Shown: positions 46,304-57,229 of the stretch, in pieces
Layout: the number at the start of each line of letters is the position of its first letter
Numbering within the stretch: position 1 is the first letter of the stretch
Assembly: GCA_037976565.1 (NCBI GenBank)
Contig: CP137682.1
Span: forward strand, 24,513,973 to 24,577,972
DNA length: 64,000 nucleotides
Direction of reading: 5' to 3'
DNA from: Mesocentrotus franciscanus
Lineage: Eukaryota > Echinodermata > Echinoidea > Camarodonta > Strongylocentrotidae
Translations under genes and position numbers: made by a program
The notes under the pieces: model-generated
What the model was told of the DNA's origin: nothing
Databases searched by the model: none
What the model saw: the letters and a program-made list of their open reading frames with translations, nothing else

Positions 46304-47341
46304 TTAAAAAAATGTGTATAGACTGGTACTTTGTTTAAGAGATGGATCTATGTTATTCCAAAATACTGGACCGGTGTAAATAATTGTTTTTTGTGCGAAA
46401 GCTGTTCTCACTCGAGCAGTGTGGAAGTTGTGAGACTGTGTAGTGGGGTATGAATGTATCTCGTTGTTTTTGTGGAAAATGGAGGAAATAGGGAGAGGTA
46501 ACTCGTTTTTAATTAGTTGGAACATAAAGATACCGAGGTACCAAGAATACGAGTCATCAATTTTAAGAATGTCGTCTTGTAAAAAAAAGTGATTAGTGTG
46601 GGAACGAAAGTAGACATTATGGATTATTCTTAATGCACGCTTTTGCAAAATTAATATTCGATCTATTAAAGTCTTACAAGGATTTCCCCATGCTAAAATC
46701 CCATAATTTAGGTAAGGCAAAATAAGAGTCGATACAGTGATGATAAAACCGGTAAAGGAAATGTATTTTACCAATGTTTCTTGAAAATAATTTACATAAA
46801 TAATTAATATGCACTTTCCATGTCAATTCCAAGGAATTTTGTACTCTGAACACATTCTAGTTCTATTTCATTTATTTGAATAGGACCAGGAAGATGATCG
46901 ATAGTGTTGCTGAATATCATATAATTTGTCTTTTTAATATTCAATGATAGTTTGTTGGCTTGTATCCAACTTTGAACCAAAACTAATTCCGAGTTAATTG
47001 TATTTAGGAGAGTTTGTGGGTCATCACATGAGAGAAAAATATTAGAGTCATCAGCAAATAATATGAAAGATAAAATATTAGATGATCGTTTGAAATCATT
47101 TATATATAGTATGAAAAGAAGAGCGCCAAGAAGAGAGCCTCGGGGCACCCCACAGGTAATATTTTTAATTGATGACTGGAAGTTATTTACAGAGGTTTAT
47201 TGAGTTCTGTCTGAAAGGTAGCTTCTAAACCACTCAAGGGCCTTCCCTCTGACACCGTAGTGAGACAGTTTATTAAGAAGAATTGTATGGTCAATAGTAT
47301 CGAACGCCTTTGAGAAGTCTAGAAATAAACCGATTGTCAAG
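46304..47341 (-). pseudogene. CR1-group LINE RT, catalytic and C-terminal segment
   Basis: Starts at the junction with [20 protein letters not shown] (RT block A), then [17 protein letters not shown], a stop, PRGSLLGALLFILYINDF, LFADDSNIFLS (catalytic FADD), KLSLNIKKTNYMIF and KFLGIDM. After a frame change it has LPYLNYGILAWGNPC, LQKRALRIIHN and a C-terminal tail ending at 46304. The 3' untranslated part follows to about 45800, with AT-rich termination. Confidence 0.82.
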
Positions 47342-47392
47342 TTACGTAGAATAGGTCTCCAAGGAAACATATTGACATTTTAAAGAAATTAC

Positions 47393-48440
47393 TTGTTGAA
47401 CCGTTCCTTTCAAGTGCAAATAGGTAATGCCAAATCGGCAATTACGCATCCTGAAAACGGTTTACCCCAGGGTAGCATTTTGAGCTCCCTCCTTTTTAAC
47501 ATAATGATAAGTGACATACCTTTAAGACCAGATATACATAGCTTGATTTATGCAGATGACAGCGTTATTTGGGAATCAGGCCATGATGTAAAATGAAATA
47601 TCCAGAACGTACAAAAATATCTAAACATTTTGAACTCATGGCTCAATCCATTTGGACTCATTATGTCGACAGAGAAAACGACCCCTATCTTATTCTCGAA
47701 CAAAACAAATGATGATAATTACGATTTATATATAAGAGGTCAAAAGTTGACCACACATAAAGAGCACAAGTATCTCGGCGTCATCTTTGACAAACGGATG
47801 ACTTGGAGGCCTCATTTATTAGATATTACTAAACGATGTAAAGGTAGAATTAATGTTATCAAAAGTCTAGTATACGCCAAGTGGTCTGGAGATGCAAAAG
47901 AACTAGTGATGGTATATAGCATTAATACTATCAATTATTGACTATGGTTGCGAAGCATACAACTCGGCTACGACAAGCGCAAAAAATATGTTGAATTCAG
48001 TTCAGTACCAATCATTATTTGTTTGTGCAGGTGCTCGGAAAGGTTCATCCCTTAAAACTCTGCAAGTCGAACTAGGCGAAATGCCTCTTGGTTTAAGGCG
48101 AGAAATGTTATCAATTAAACTAAGAAAAAGAATCAAGAGTATGCGCAACCATCCTCTGAACGAAGATGTGAAAGATTGTTGGCAATTCAATATTCTTGGA
48201 GGTACTAACTCTAGATTAGCCTTTAGACGCAGAACCAAAGATTTTGCATTAACATTTAGTTACATACTAGAAGAACCAATGAAGTATTTTTTCAACACTC
48301 CCTTTTGGCAAATGCTCTCTCCCCACGTGTCATCTGAGCTAAAAGAGGTGATAGCGAAAACAGATATCTGTTTTGCCCCAAAACAAGCAGCCCTAGAATC
48401 GATAAATACGAAATGGACTAATTATTTACACATATATAAA
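47393..48440 (+). pseudogene. RT part of the RNase H LINE
   Basis: NGLPQGSILSSLLFNIMISD, HSLIYADDSVIW (catalytic YADD at about 47549), LNPFGLIMSTEKTTPILFS, HKYLGVIFDKRMTWRPH, then the connector ..GARKGSSLKTLQVELGEMPL and RLRKRI-like region. In-frame stops at 47594 and 47939 and a frame change near 47940-47990. Confidence 0.82.
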
Positions 48441-49277
48441 GATGGATCAAGATCATCGGAAAAAAGACTCTGCTGCTGCGGCATTTCATGTGCCTTATTA
48501 TGATGTTTCCCAATCTAAGAGACTAGCTAATTCCACATCTTCTTATAGAGCAGAGATGGCCGCAATTGTACTTGCCCTAATATGGTTATTACAACTCCCA
48601 GGTCTCTACACCGGGGCAGTTATCTTTTCCGACTCTTTGAGTTCACTCCAGGCCATAGAATCTCGTAAGGACGAATCTTTTATTCTTGAAATTCTAACCC
48701 TATGTAGTCAACTAAAATTCAAGGGCACCCAGGTCAATTTCGAATGGATTCCCAGTCATTGTGGTCTACAACACAATGAGGTAACAGATAAGTTTGCTAA
48801 AGCAGGACTAAATAAAACATAGAAATCAACAACGCACTTACTAGAGCAGAATCAAACTATGTTATAAAGAAATACTACTTAGTGAAATGGCCAAAATGGA
48901 ATGAAACATCATCACCCCTACGGGAAACGCAAACTCTAGTATCAAAAACATTTGTTTGCTACTTGAACAACAGAACTAACGAATCTATTCTTCATCGCAT
49001 AAGAATGGGGAACTTAGGGTTAAATGAAAATCTATTTGAGTTGAAACAACATGAGACTGGATTTTGTTCATACTGTGAGCACGAAAAAGAAACAGTTAAA
49101 CATTTCTTATGTAAGTGCCCGCTCTTCCTTATAGAGAGAGCTATGCTTATTACAGAATCTGGCATAGAAAACGAAAATGCAATCCCAATACTCCTGAATT
49201 CCACAGATACTAATCACCAACAGGCTCTGGTCAACTTCGTATTTAGAACTAAAAGGGTACACTTGTACCCCTACTAA
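48441..49277 (+). pseudogene. RNase H domain and C-terminal CCHC region of the LINE
   Basis: KDGSRSSE (first catalytic Asp), AFHVPYYDVS, SSYRAEMAAIVLAL (catalytic Glu), VIFSDSLSSLQAIES (Asp) and FEWIPSHCGLQHNEVTDKFA (His and final Asp) give a complete RNase H motif set. After a stop at 48820, ESILHRIRMGNLGLNENLF and CSYCEHEKETVKHFLCKCP form the CCHC knuckle that ends such LINEs. Frame changes at about 48440-48500. Confidence 0.82.
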
Positions 49278-49833
49278 TCACCTTGCACCGCGCATAATTA
49301 TTTGAGCCCAAGATGTTCGCTTTTTTTGTAGTGAGTGATACATGAAGAAGAGGAAGAGGGAAGAAAGAAAAAAAAGGAAGAAAAAAATGAAAGAAAAAAA
49401 AAGAGATAAGTACTCAAGAAGAGAAAAGAGTACAGCCTATACGATTAGAATCTTCATGTATAATTATGTTCTGTTATTTACTGGTTTTCGGATAAAATTT
49501 TGAAGAAATGCGGTGGAGACGACAAGACTTATTGGTGGACGTCGGAGGGCCTAGGCTCAGCACTAGGCTGAGTTGAGAAACTTGTCACAACGTACCGTGT
49601 CCGGGTTGGTCCTTATATAGACGTCCTATATAGCCGATGAGCCTTTTGCTCGCCAGCCACTGACCGCTTCAACAATAAATAAAAAAGTTTAACGTTTAAG
49701 AATCCAATTTATCCAAATCTATATACTAAAAAAAGTATATCTAATTTGAAAGGAAACAAATCCTATACAGAAGAGGCGTAAATATTCAATCCTGAATGAT
49801 AAACGCCTATAGACCAAAACAACAACAACAACA

Positions 49834-50462
49834 GTATGACAAGAGTTATCAATTGCACAAACAATGTTATTAATGAGTGTTAACATAGCATGTCTTGTGG
49901 AGTGTTTTTTCTAAATCCAAATTGAACATCACTAAGTAAATTGTGTTGTGTAAGGAAATTTATAGTTCGTGAATACACAAGTTTTTCTAATATTTTGGAA
50001 AAAGAGGTAAGTGAAGAAATTGGCCTATAATTTCCCTGTTCACGTGAGTCACCTTTTTTAAATACAGGTATTACTTTGGCTCTTTTCATGTAAAAGGAAA
50101 CGTCACCACATATAAGAGAGAGGTTAAATACATGTATATGAATTAGTGGGATGACTGTTTCGGAAATAACATGTGTAGGTAGTATATTTGATATGCCATC
50201 ATATCCAGTGCTCTTTTTACTCTTTAAATTGTTAACAATATCAATAACCTCTACCTCTTGTACCGGGACAAAAAATAGAGATTCAGGATTTCGACGATCT
50301 AGAAATGAATGAAATGATTGATTTGAGGTGGGGATGGCATGTGCAAGATTAGGTCCTATATTTACAAAGTAATCATTGAAACTCTCAGCAATAAAAGCAG
50401 GCTCTTTAAAGCATGTGTTTCCGACCAGAATCTCTTGAATATCCTGCTTATTACCGTTTCTA
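49834..50462 (-). pseudogene. CR1-group LINE RT, N-terminal segment
   Basis: Minus-strand reading from 50462: NGNKQDIQEILVG, FNDYFVNIGPNLAHAIP, LKSKKSTGYDGISN, KRAKVIPVFKKGD, NYRPISSLTSFSKILEKLVY and VQFGFRKN: RT blocks 0-2 (the ..KVTPVFKKGD..NYRPIS type). At the 49834 end the reading INNIVCAIDNSCHT is cut by the RNase H LINE. Confidence 0.82.
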
Positions 50463-51009
50463 TTAACCCTAATAAGGCCGGGCTATTTGAGTTCTTAATA
50501 CGGCCGGGGCCATAATTATGGCCCCCCCTAAGATCTCGGCCGTGAAACGGCCGATCGCCGCGAAAATTTGCATGCATGTCCAGTGAAGTGTATAGAATAC
50601 TATAGCAATTTCAATTTTTTGAAAAAATTACTCATTTGCATATTTATGGTACATTACGCAAATAAGGTCAACAAATTCATATTTTTACCCATAAATCATA
50701 TATTCTTCATATTTAAGCTTTCTTTTCCACTACATATATTTGTTAGACCATTTGGAATAATAATACCAAAAAAAAATTTGGAAAGCTAGGTTATTCCTTA
50801 TGTTATCTCTTGTTTTGATAATTTCTTATGTATTTCATTGTTTTTAACTTATGTATTTTATTGTTTTTGTTGTTTTATTTCATTTCTAACTATAATTCAA
50901 CTATTTTGACCCCCAAAACAAACACCTAAACTTTAAACAAGACCAAATAACCAATGTTTTATCTCTTTTTAGGAAAAATTATATTTCCATATGTTTTGTA
51001 CGAATCCAT

Positions 51010-51590
51010 GACACATGCTCCGCCGACAATTGCTCCGCCGACATTTACTCCGCAAAACGCGACAATTGCTCCGCGACATTTGCTCCGCGACAATTGCTCC
51101 GCCGACAATTGCTCCGCCGACAATTGCTCCGCCGACATTTGCTCCGCCGACAATTGCTCCGCCGACATTTGCTCCGCCGACATTTGCTCCGCCGACAATT
51201 GCTCCTCCGACAATTGCTCCGCGACATTTGCTCCGCCGACAATTACTCCGCATGAAGTGATAAATGCTCCGATGACAAATGCTCCTCGAACGACAGTTGC
51301 TCCGACGACAATTGCTCCGCCGACATTTGCTCCCCCGACAAATGCTCCTCCGACATTTGCTCCGCCGACAATTGCTCCTCCGACAATTGCTCCGCCGACA
51401 TTTGCTCCGCCGACAATTGCTCCTCCGACATTTGCTCCGCCGACAATTGCTCCTCCGACATTTGCTCCGCCGACAATTGCTCCTCCGACATTTGCTCCGA
51501 CGAAATTTGCACCGCCCCAAAAGTGCCCCGTAAAAATACAAATGCTACTAGTACTACGACAAATGCTTCGCCGACAACATTTTTCTTCAT
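51010..51590 (+). repeat. 15-bp tandem array, left arm
   Basis: About 37 units of GCTCCGCCGACAATT or GCTCCGCCGACATTT, with occasional GCTCCTCCG variants, a few 13-bp units (GCTCCGCG) and two irregular units (ACTCCGCAAAACGC; ACTCCGCATGAAGTGATAAA). Because 15 is a multiple of three and the unit has no stop codons, frames are open on both strands (APPTI/APPTF repeats on plus, GGANV/GGAIV on minus). These are not regarded as genes. Confidence 0.88.
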
Positions 51591-54500
51591 GTGTTATTTT
51601 CTTTGTTTTGTTTTTAGTTTGTTTCGTTTTCTGAATGCATTTCATGAAATAATGTAGATGAAATGAAATGAATGAATGTTGATGATGTGGGAGAAAAAGA
51701 GTTACCTAAAAGTCATGTCGAATATGCTGAAATAACTTTTCATCTATCACTGTACGTCCCAGATAATGTACACTAAGCAATCATTACATGTCAGGGAAGT
51801 TTAAAAAAAAAAAAGAAAGTAGAGCAGCGAGCCACATTCCCCAATACGCGCATACCTCCTCGTTAATTTCAAACAGCTCATCAATATGTAAGACCTGAAA
51901 TGACCTGAATGCAAGCAAGCACCTGCAGCATAAGTATACCATCTGCGAGTAAAGCATTCATCATGGAATTTTTAGAAAATAACAGGGGAGGCATCAAAAT
52001 CAGCTTTGAAGGACATTTGTACGTAAAGAGAACATAAACAAGATTTAGGGATTATCGAATCGATAAATTTGCACACGAAAGTCCCCCTCAGGCACGTGCG
52101 CTGCGTGCAGAAACGAGTTATGGGACCAAACTCAATTTATTCTGGCATGAATGTTCAGCCCAAACACTTCAGCTACTTCTTGTCATTACTAATATCAATT
52201 ATAAACTAAGGCATTTGACGAGCAGCCCCTTTCAGGGAACCTTTAAAAAGTTATAACATTCTTCCTAACTGAGAAGGGGGGATGGGAATACACACACAAC
52301 AAAATACTTTTCCCAGAACTTACGGCTGTCTTTAACCAGATTTTGGATATGCATAATTATGCAAGTACAAAGTAAACTCAAAAACAAGAGGATTGAGCAC
52401 CATGCAATTATTAACATATCAAAGAATCTATGCTGATATTGCAAAATATGTATTAAAAGGATTGGAAACCATTCTCTTACTCCTGCTAACCGAACAATAG
52501 CCAAAACACTCTCAAATGGTGATGCAACAGGGAGCATTATAACATAAAAACAATCCTACATATCAATTGTTGGATGGTAAATATCCTGAATAACAATAAC
52601 AATCTAGAAATCAATTACAGCTCAAACAGGAAACGTATGATACATGTGTCAAACTGCTCTGAAATAGAAAGATTGCAAAATAAGCTTTTATAATAAATAG
52701 GCACCGTTAAACAGGGTGGATGAGAAAACAAATTGAAAAGATGTTTTGGGTAATTTTTTAAAAAGTAAGAATGCAGAGGGAAGGGCTCAAGGGCAAGGTG
52801 GGCAGGGATATAATTAACAAAAGATGGTGGATTACACTAAAGCGGGTAAGGAGCACAAAACTCCACGGGAGGGGTACAATCCACGGGGCAGGGTGTATTA
52901 TCCCGCAAAGAGGGGCAGAAGGTGACAAGTGGATGGGGATAAGGATTAGGTATTCAGAGTAACCTCACTATTCATAGCGACCATAATTCATAAGGATCAT
53001 CATTCGTAAGGGCCGCTATTCATAATATGAGATGAGGGTCGCTATTCATAATTCAAATTGAGGAACGCTTCCCACAATAGGACAATAAATTAGGTATAAT
53101 ATTATGAATACCAACACTCTTTTCTTGCATTATGATTAGTGATCGTTATGATTAACGACCCCGATTTTGTATTATGAATAGCGACCCTCCCCTCATACTA
53201 TGAATAGCGGTCCTTAGAAATAGTCCTTATGAATATTAACGATGAGACCCCAGGTAGTCATGGTGTTCTGATTATCCAAATGAATCACGGCAACAAGGGC
53301 TATTGTTGCTCTAAATTGAATTCAATAGATGCTATTGCTATGTGGGGCAAAGTAAATGATTGAGTAGCCTTGCAATAGGATTGTACAAGGATGGATAGAT
53401 TGGTGCTTATCATGTTAGATACTTTTATTACGAACAGCTAATAATGTACGAGTCTATTAAGCATTCAAATGTTTTCTTATATCCCTGTTTTCTTGCAAAA
53501 GTCCCGACATAAAAAAATATATATTTAAAAGGAAATTATATAAAATACAAGATTTCAGCAAGATCTTTCAAACGGTCATTTTATTACCTCTTATGGTAAC
53601 TCTTCAAGATATTAGAAGGACCTATGGTGAAAGAACAAAGGCAAATGTATAAAATAAAAACCTTGATTTACTCCAAAATAGCTAAAGTGGATTAAGGTCC
53701 TTTTGCAAAAAAACTCTTCATATTCTTGGGGTATAACATAACTACATCAAGGGATTATACAGCATCACACTACTAAGTACAATTATATTGATATTGCAAA
53801 TGGCTATATGGAGGTATTAAGCCGGAGAACATTACTGAACGGCATCTCCAGAACAGACATTTTCAGGCACCTTAAGAAAGCTTAAATAATATCCGGCACA
53901 CCTCGGCAAACAATATTTCATATATTCTCTTACAAAATTAATTCAAAGAGAGTATAGGCATGTTCCGAGTAGGAATATCCAGTGAACATGCACGGGATGT
54001 AAACTCACTTAAGATGCTAAAATCAGAATCCTTGTTTACCGAGCCCTTCCCCCACTGTTTACTGCCAAATTGTGAACAACGTAGATGTTTGCAATGCAAA
54101 ATAAGCATTAATTTTGTAATCAAGTAGCTCTGAAGCCACAGCAGAGCATATAAAAACAACAACAACAACAATAGAAAAGTAACATGAGCATACACTCCAC
54201 TTTCATCCACAAGAAATTCCAGTATAGATGAATAGTGATTTTCTGCAGGTCACATTTATCGGTTGGGTACAAACTATGGTGCCTGCTCATCACGATGCCA
54301 GGCTTTATTTATCTTAATGGATGGCCCAATAGCTCTGAGGAACGAATCTAATTTCACAATGCTTTGAAACTGTTTATTTCGAAATGTAATTTGATGACCA
54401 GAACTCCAATAAAAATTTGATTGGAATTGAGATAAGAAGAAGATAAACCGAGTAGAAAATGATGTTAGGATCATGGAAATTAGACCTATTATAATACAGT

Positions 54501-55300
54501 TTGTAAAATAATTAGGTTGAAACAATATGAAGATAATTGTGATAACAGTTCTTTCAGAAAAGGATGGTAACATTTGATAATATATAACATATCTGCATCA
54601 TGGAAATTGTTTGGTTGAATATGTGATGTAAGTTTTTGTAATTGTTATTTGAAAAGGTAAGAATAAAGAAAATGAATAACACTGTTATTTTATTATCTTT
54701 ATGGTTTAGTTCTTAACCTTTCTGCTTATTCCCATTTTCACAAATCATTTTGTTGCAGTTTGATGTTAATTCTTCATGATCAGCCAATTGCTCTTCTTCC
54801 GATGGCTCCGTGTGTCACTTAAAGTCAGTGAAAACAAAGTACTCGAATGAGACAGGGTGCTTTACACACTAATATATATAGTAAAGCTACATACACTTAA
54901 CTGAAGGAAAGAAACCTATAGAAAACGGACTGGATATTATTTAAAATACTATTCTAAACAAGAATGTATTACATGTACTACATTAGGTTACAATTTCATG
55001 AGAGAAATAGAACTCGAGAGGGGGAGAAGAGAAGAAGTGAGGAAAATTAAAGAAGACTAATAGCATGAGAGGAAAGAAAAGAGCTAGGAAGACAAGAAAA
55101 TGGTGTAAAAAGGAAAAGGAGGAGCAAGAAAGAGAAAGAGAGTGAGAGAGTTTGTTTTGAGCTTTGGATCAGCTAATGTGCAATACATGAAACAGATTTT
55201 GAGCGGAGTAATTATCTTTCGGTGGAGAACTTGCATAAGGAGCTATAACTTGATTTTTTTTTAAAATCAAACATTATGGGGAAGAGCAATAAACGTCTGA
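51591..55300. other. Interior of the TTAA element
   Basis: No protein domain recognised on either strand. AT-rich. It contains a palindromic MITE at 52971-53236 and short AG-rich runs at 55015-55150. The open frames (up to about 100 codons) show no family features. Confidence 0.5.
52971..53236. mobile_element. Palindromic MITE with CGCTATTCATAAT repeats
   Basis: The left arm with ATTCATAAGGATCAT, GGGCCGCTATTCATAATATG and GAGGGTCGCTATTCATAAT is mirrored on the right by ATTATGAATAGCGACCCTC, CATACTATGAATAGCGGTCC and TAGTCCTTATGAAT. Only the two inverted arms and a short central spacer; non-coding. Confidence 0.65.
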
Positions 55301-55314
55301 GCATTTGTCTTCTG

Positions 55315-55444
55315 CAGGGCCGTAGCCAGAGTTTGATGTTTGGGGGCACATACAAATTGATCGACGTCCTGGGGAGGGGTCTAAGAGGAGGGTGTCTAAT
55401 CTTGGAAAAATTTTGGGGGCACGTGCCCCCTGGCTACGGGCCTG
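55315..55444. mobile_element. hAT MITE with exact 8-bp duplication inside the right array
   Basis: GTCTTCTG at 55307-55314 and 55445-55452. Ends CAGGGCCGTAGCCAG and CTGGCTACGGGCCTG. 130 bp. The flanking bases GAGCATTTGTC belong to the decayed 15-bp array, so this is the youngest layer of a nest: LINE, TTAA element, array, MITE. Confidence 0.88.
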
Positions 55445-55459
55445 GTCTTCTGTAAGGCA

Positions 55460-56215
55460 CTTTTTAGGCAGGACAAATGACGGCAGAGCAATTTATTGCA
55501 CTTATTGCCAGAGGAGCATTCATGTCTTTCACGAGGCACTTTTGGATCAGAGAGCAATTTTATTGTCGGCGGAACATTTGTCTTTTACGGGGCACTCCTG
55601 ATACGTCAGCGGAGCATTTGTATTTTACGGGGCACTTTTGGGGCGGAGCAAATCTCACCGGAGCAAGTGTCGCTTCATGCAGCGCAATTGTCGGCGGAGC
55701 AAATGTCGGAGGAGCAATTGTCGGCGGAGCAAATGTCGGAGGAGCAATTGTCGGCGGAGCAAATGTCGGCGGAGCAATTGTCGGCGGAGCAAATGGAGGA
55801 GCAATTGTCGGCGGAGCAAATGTCGGCGGAGCAATTGTCGGAGGATCAATTGTCGGCGGAGCAAATGTCGGAGGAGCATTTGTCGAGGAGCAAATGTCGG
55901 CGGAGCAATTGTCGTCGGAGCAACTGTCGTTCGAGGAGCATTTGTCATCGGAGCATTTATCACTTCATGCGGAGTAATTGTCGGCGGAGCAAATGTCGCG
56001 GAGCAATTGTCGGAGGAGCAATTGTCGGCGGAGCAAATGTCGGCGGAGCAAATGTCGGCGGAGCAAATGTCGGCGGAGCAATTGTCGGCGGAGCAAATGT
56101 CGGCGGAGCAATTGTCGGTGGAGCAATTGTCGCGGAGCAAATGTCGCGGAGCAATTGTCGAGTTTTGCGGAGTAAATGTCGGCGGAGCAATTGTCGGCGG
56201 AGCATGTGTCGGGTT
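55460..56215 (-). repeat. 15-bp tandem array, right arm (inverted copy)
   Basis: Same units in reverse complement (CGGAGCAATTGTCGG, CGGAGCAAATGTCGG). Starting from 56215 inward it reproduces the left array unit by unit, including the irregular units ACTCCGCAAAACTCG and ACTCCGCATGAAGTGATAAA and the short GCTCCGCG units. It extends further inward as a decayed tail to about 55460, cut by a hAT MITE. Confidence 0.88.
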
Positions 56216-56600
56216 ACCGTTTTGTACACAAATCACGAAAATTAGCGATTTTCGGGCCGACATGTAAAGACAAAAGGTCACGTGACTTTGTAACGGTAGG
56301 TCCGATTTTCAAAAAAATTGTTTTAAAAGATGCGCAAGTCTCGAAAGAATAAAGTCATGAAGCGGCGGGGCGTCATCCATATGCGTTTCCGAACAATCAG
56401 AAAAATCGCGGAGGGGGCCATGATGGCCATGATGCCCCGGCCTTATTAGGGTTAAGTGCATTGTTAATTAGCTTCCAAGTGTTTTAATGTCGTTTCTATG
56501 AAATTCAAATTGTTTAAAGAAGTACTCTTTTTTTGCATAACGAATATGCAAATGAAGAATGCAAATCTTTAAATGAATATGTAATAGTGGATACGGAAGA

Positions 56601-57229
56601 AGGCAAGTGGGTAACCAATAAATTTACTAACTGAAATAAGACAAATTTAAACTCTTACATTAGTATAATGTGTAATGGTTGGATATTGATACCTTATGAT
56701 ACTGTCACTATTCGCACTACCCTCTATCTCCTCTTCCTATCCCCACTTGTCCGAATTCTTATTCTTCTTCTTCCTCCTCTTCTACTATTTCCTTCCTTCT
56801 TCTCTTCCTCTTCTTTTTTCTCTTCATTTTCTTCTTAATCTTACCATCTTACCATCTTACCATCCTCTTTTCTTTTCTTTCTTTACTCTACATCATCATC
56901 ATGTTCTTCTTCACCTTTCTTCATCTCCCTTATAATTAAAATTATTTAGGGAGATCAAATAAGAATTTTAAATATAATTTTATACAATTTACTAATTAAC
57001 TTTCCGTTCATTAATTTTGATGTCATTTGCTATGAATGTGTTTATGTATTTTACTATATATTTGTAAAACATTGCCCAATTCGGCCGTTTAGGCTGCGAT
57101 GCATTGTTATTCTGTTATTCTCAATAAAACCATTATCAATTTAATTCAATTCAAGTCAATGCTCGTGCCCCTTACCCCATAGAGATGCCACTGTATACCA
57201 AAGAGATAATAATCTGTAAGTTTGCGATT
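56601..57229. other. Pyrimidine-rich region and LINE-like 3' tail
   Basis: 56690-56940 is CTT-rich. 57090-57155 (GCTGCGATGCATTGTTATTC.., TCTCAATAAAACCATT) resembles the 3' terminus of a CR1-group LINE on the plus strand. No coding sequence. Confidence 0.45.

Larger units (their letters stand above)
47342..49833 (+). mobile_element. 5'-truncated LINE with RNase H (I/Nimb-like), plus strand
   Basis: Begins abruptly in the middle of an RT domain (..GLQGN..RSFQVQIG) and ends with a (AAC)n tail at 49819-49832. It is inserted in the opposite orientation into the CR1-group LINE between the bases that encode ..DNSCHT and ..TIGLFL. RT, RNase H and a C-terminal CCHC motif in this order are typical of the I group (I, Nimb, Ingi, Loa). 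At most 2-3 bases of target duplication. Several stops show it is dead. Confidence 0.8.
50467..56451. mobile_element. 6-kb TTAA element with mirrored 15-bp repeat arrays
   Basis: TTAA at 50463-50466 and 56452-56455. Ends CCCTAATAAGGCCGGG and, inward on the other strand, CCCTAATAAGGCCGGGGC. A CCC start with a TTAA duplication fits piggyBac-like elements. When the element and one TTAA are removed mentally, the CR1-group LINE reads on without a gap, so the boundaries are exact. No transposase was found in the 5985 bp. Two repeat arrays (51010-51590 and 55460-56215) lie in inverted orientation near the ends, and further MITEs sit inside. Confidence 0.8.
45800..56600 (-). mobile_element. CR1-group LINE, minus strand, split by two later insertions
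   Basis: Three segments belong together: about 56600-56456 (N-terminal part), 50462-49834 (RT start) and 47341 to about 45800 (RT core to 3' end). Reading from one segment to the next continues the same protein motif, with no loss at the TTAA site and almost none at the other site. The RT type, with [17 protein letters not shown] and a C-terminal YLNYGILAWG, fits the CR1/Rex1/Daphne group. There is no RNase H. It is interrupted by frameshifts near 56500 and 47170 and is 5'-truncated. Confidence 0.8.

Noticed and set aside
50463..50475. Interstitial telomere repeat (CCCTAA)
   Set aside because: Only one unit and it is the terminal inverted repeat of the TTAA element.
51010..51590. Regular repeats suggesting a CRISPR array
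   Set aside because: Contiguous 15-bp units without unique spacers, in a eukaryotic transposon.
50954..51645. Long open frames of 190-228 codons on both strands with APPT/GGANV repeats
   Set aside because: They are translations of a 15-bp stop-free tandem repeat; all frames are equally open and there is no start, splice or domain support.
55496..56281. 249-codon and similar open frames over the right 15-bp array
   Set aside because: Same reason: mirror image of the left array, frames broken wherever a unit is not 15 bp.
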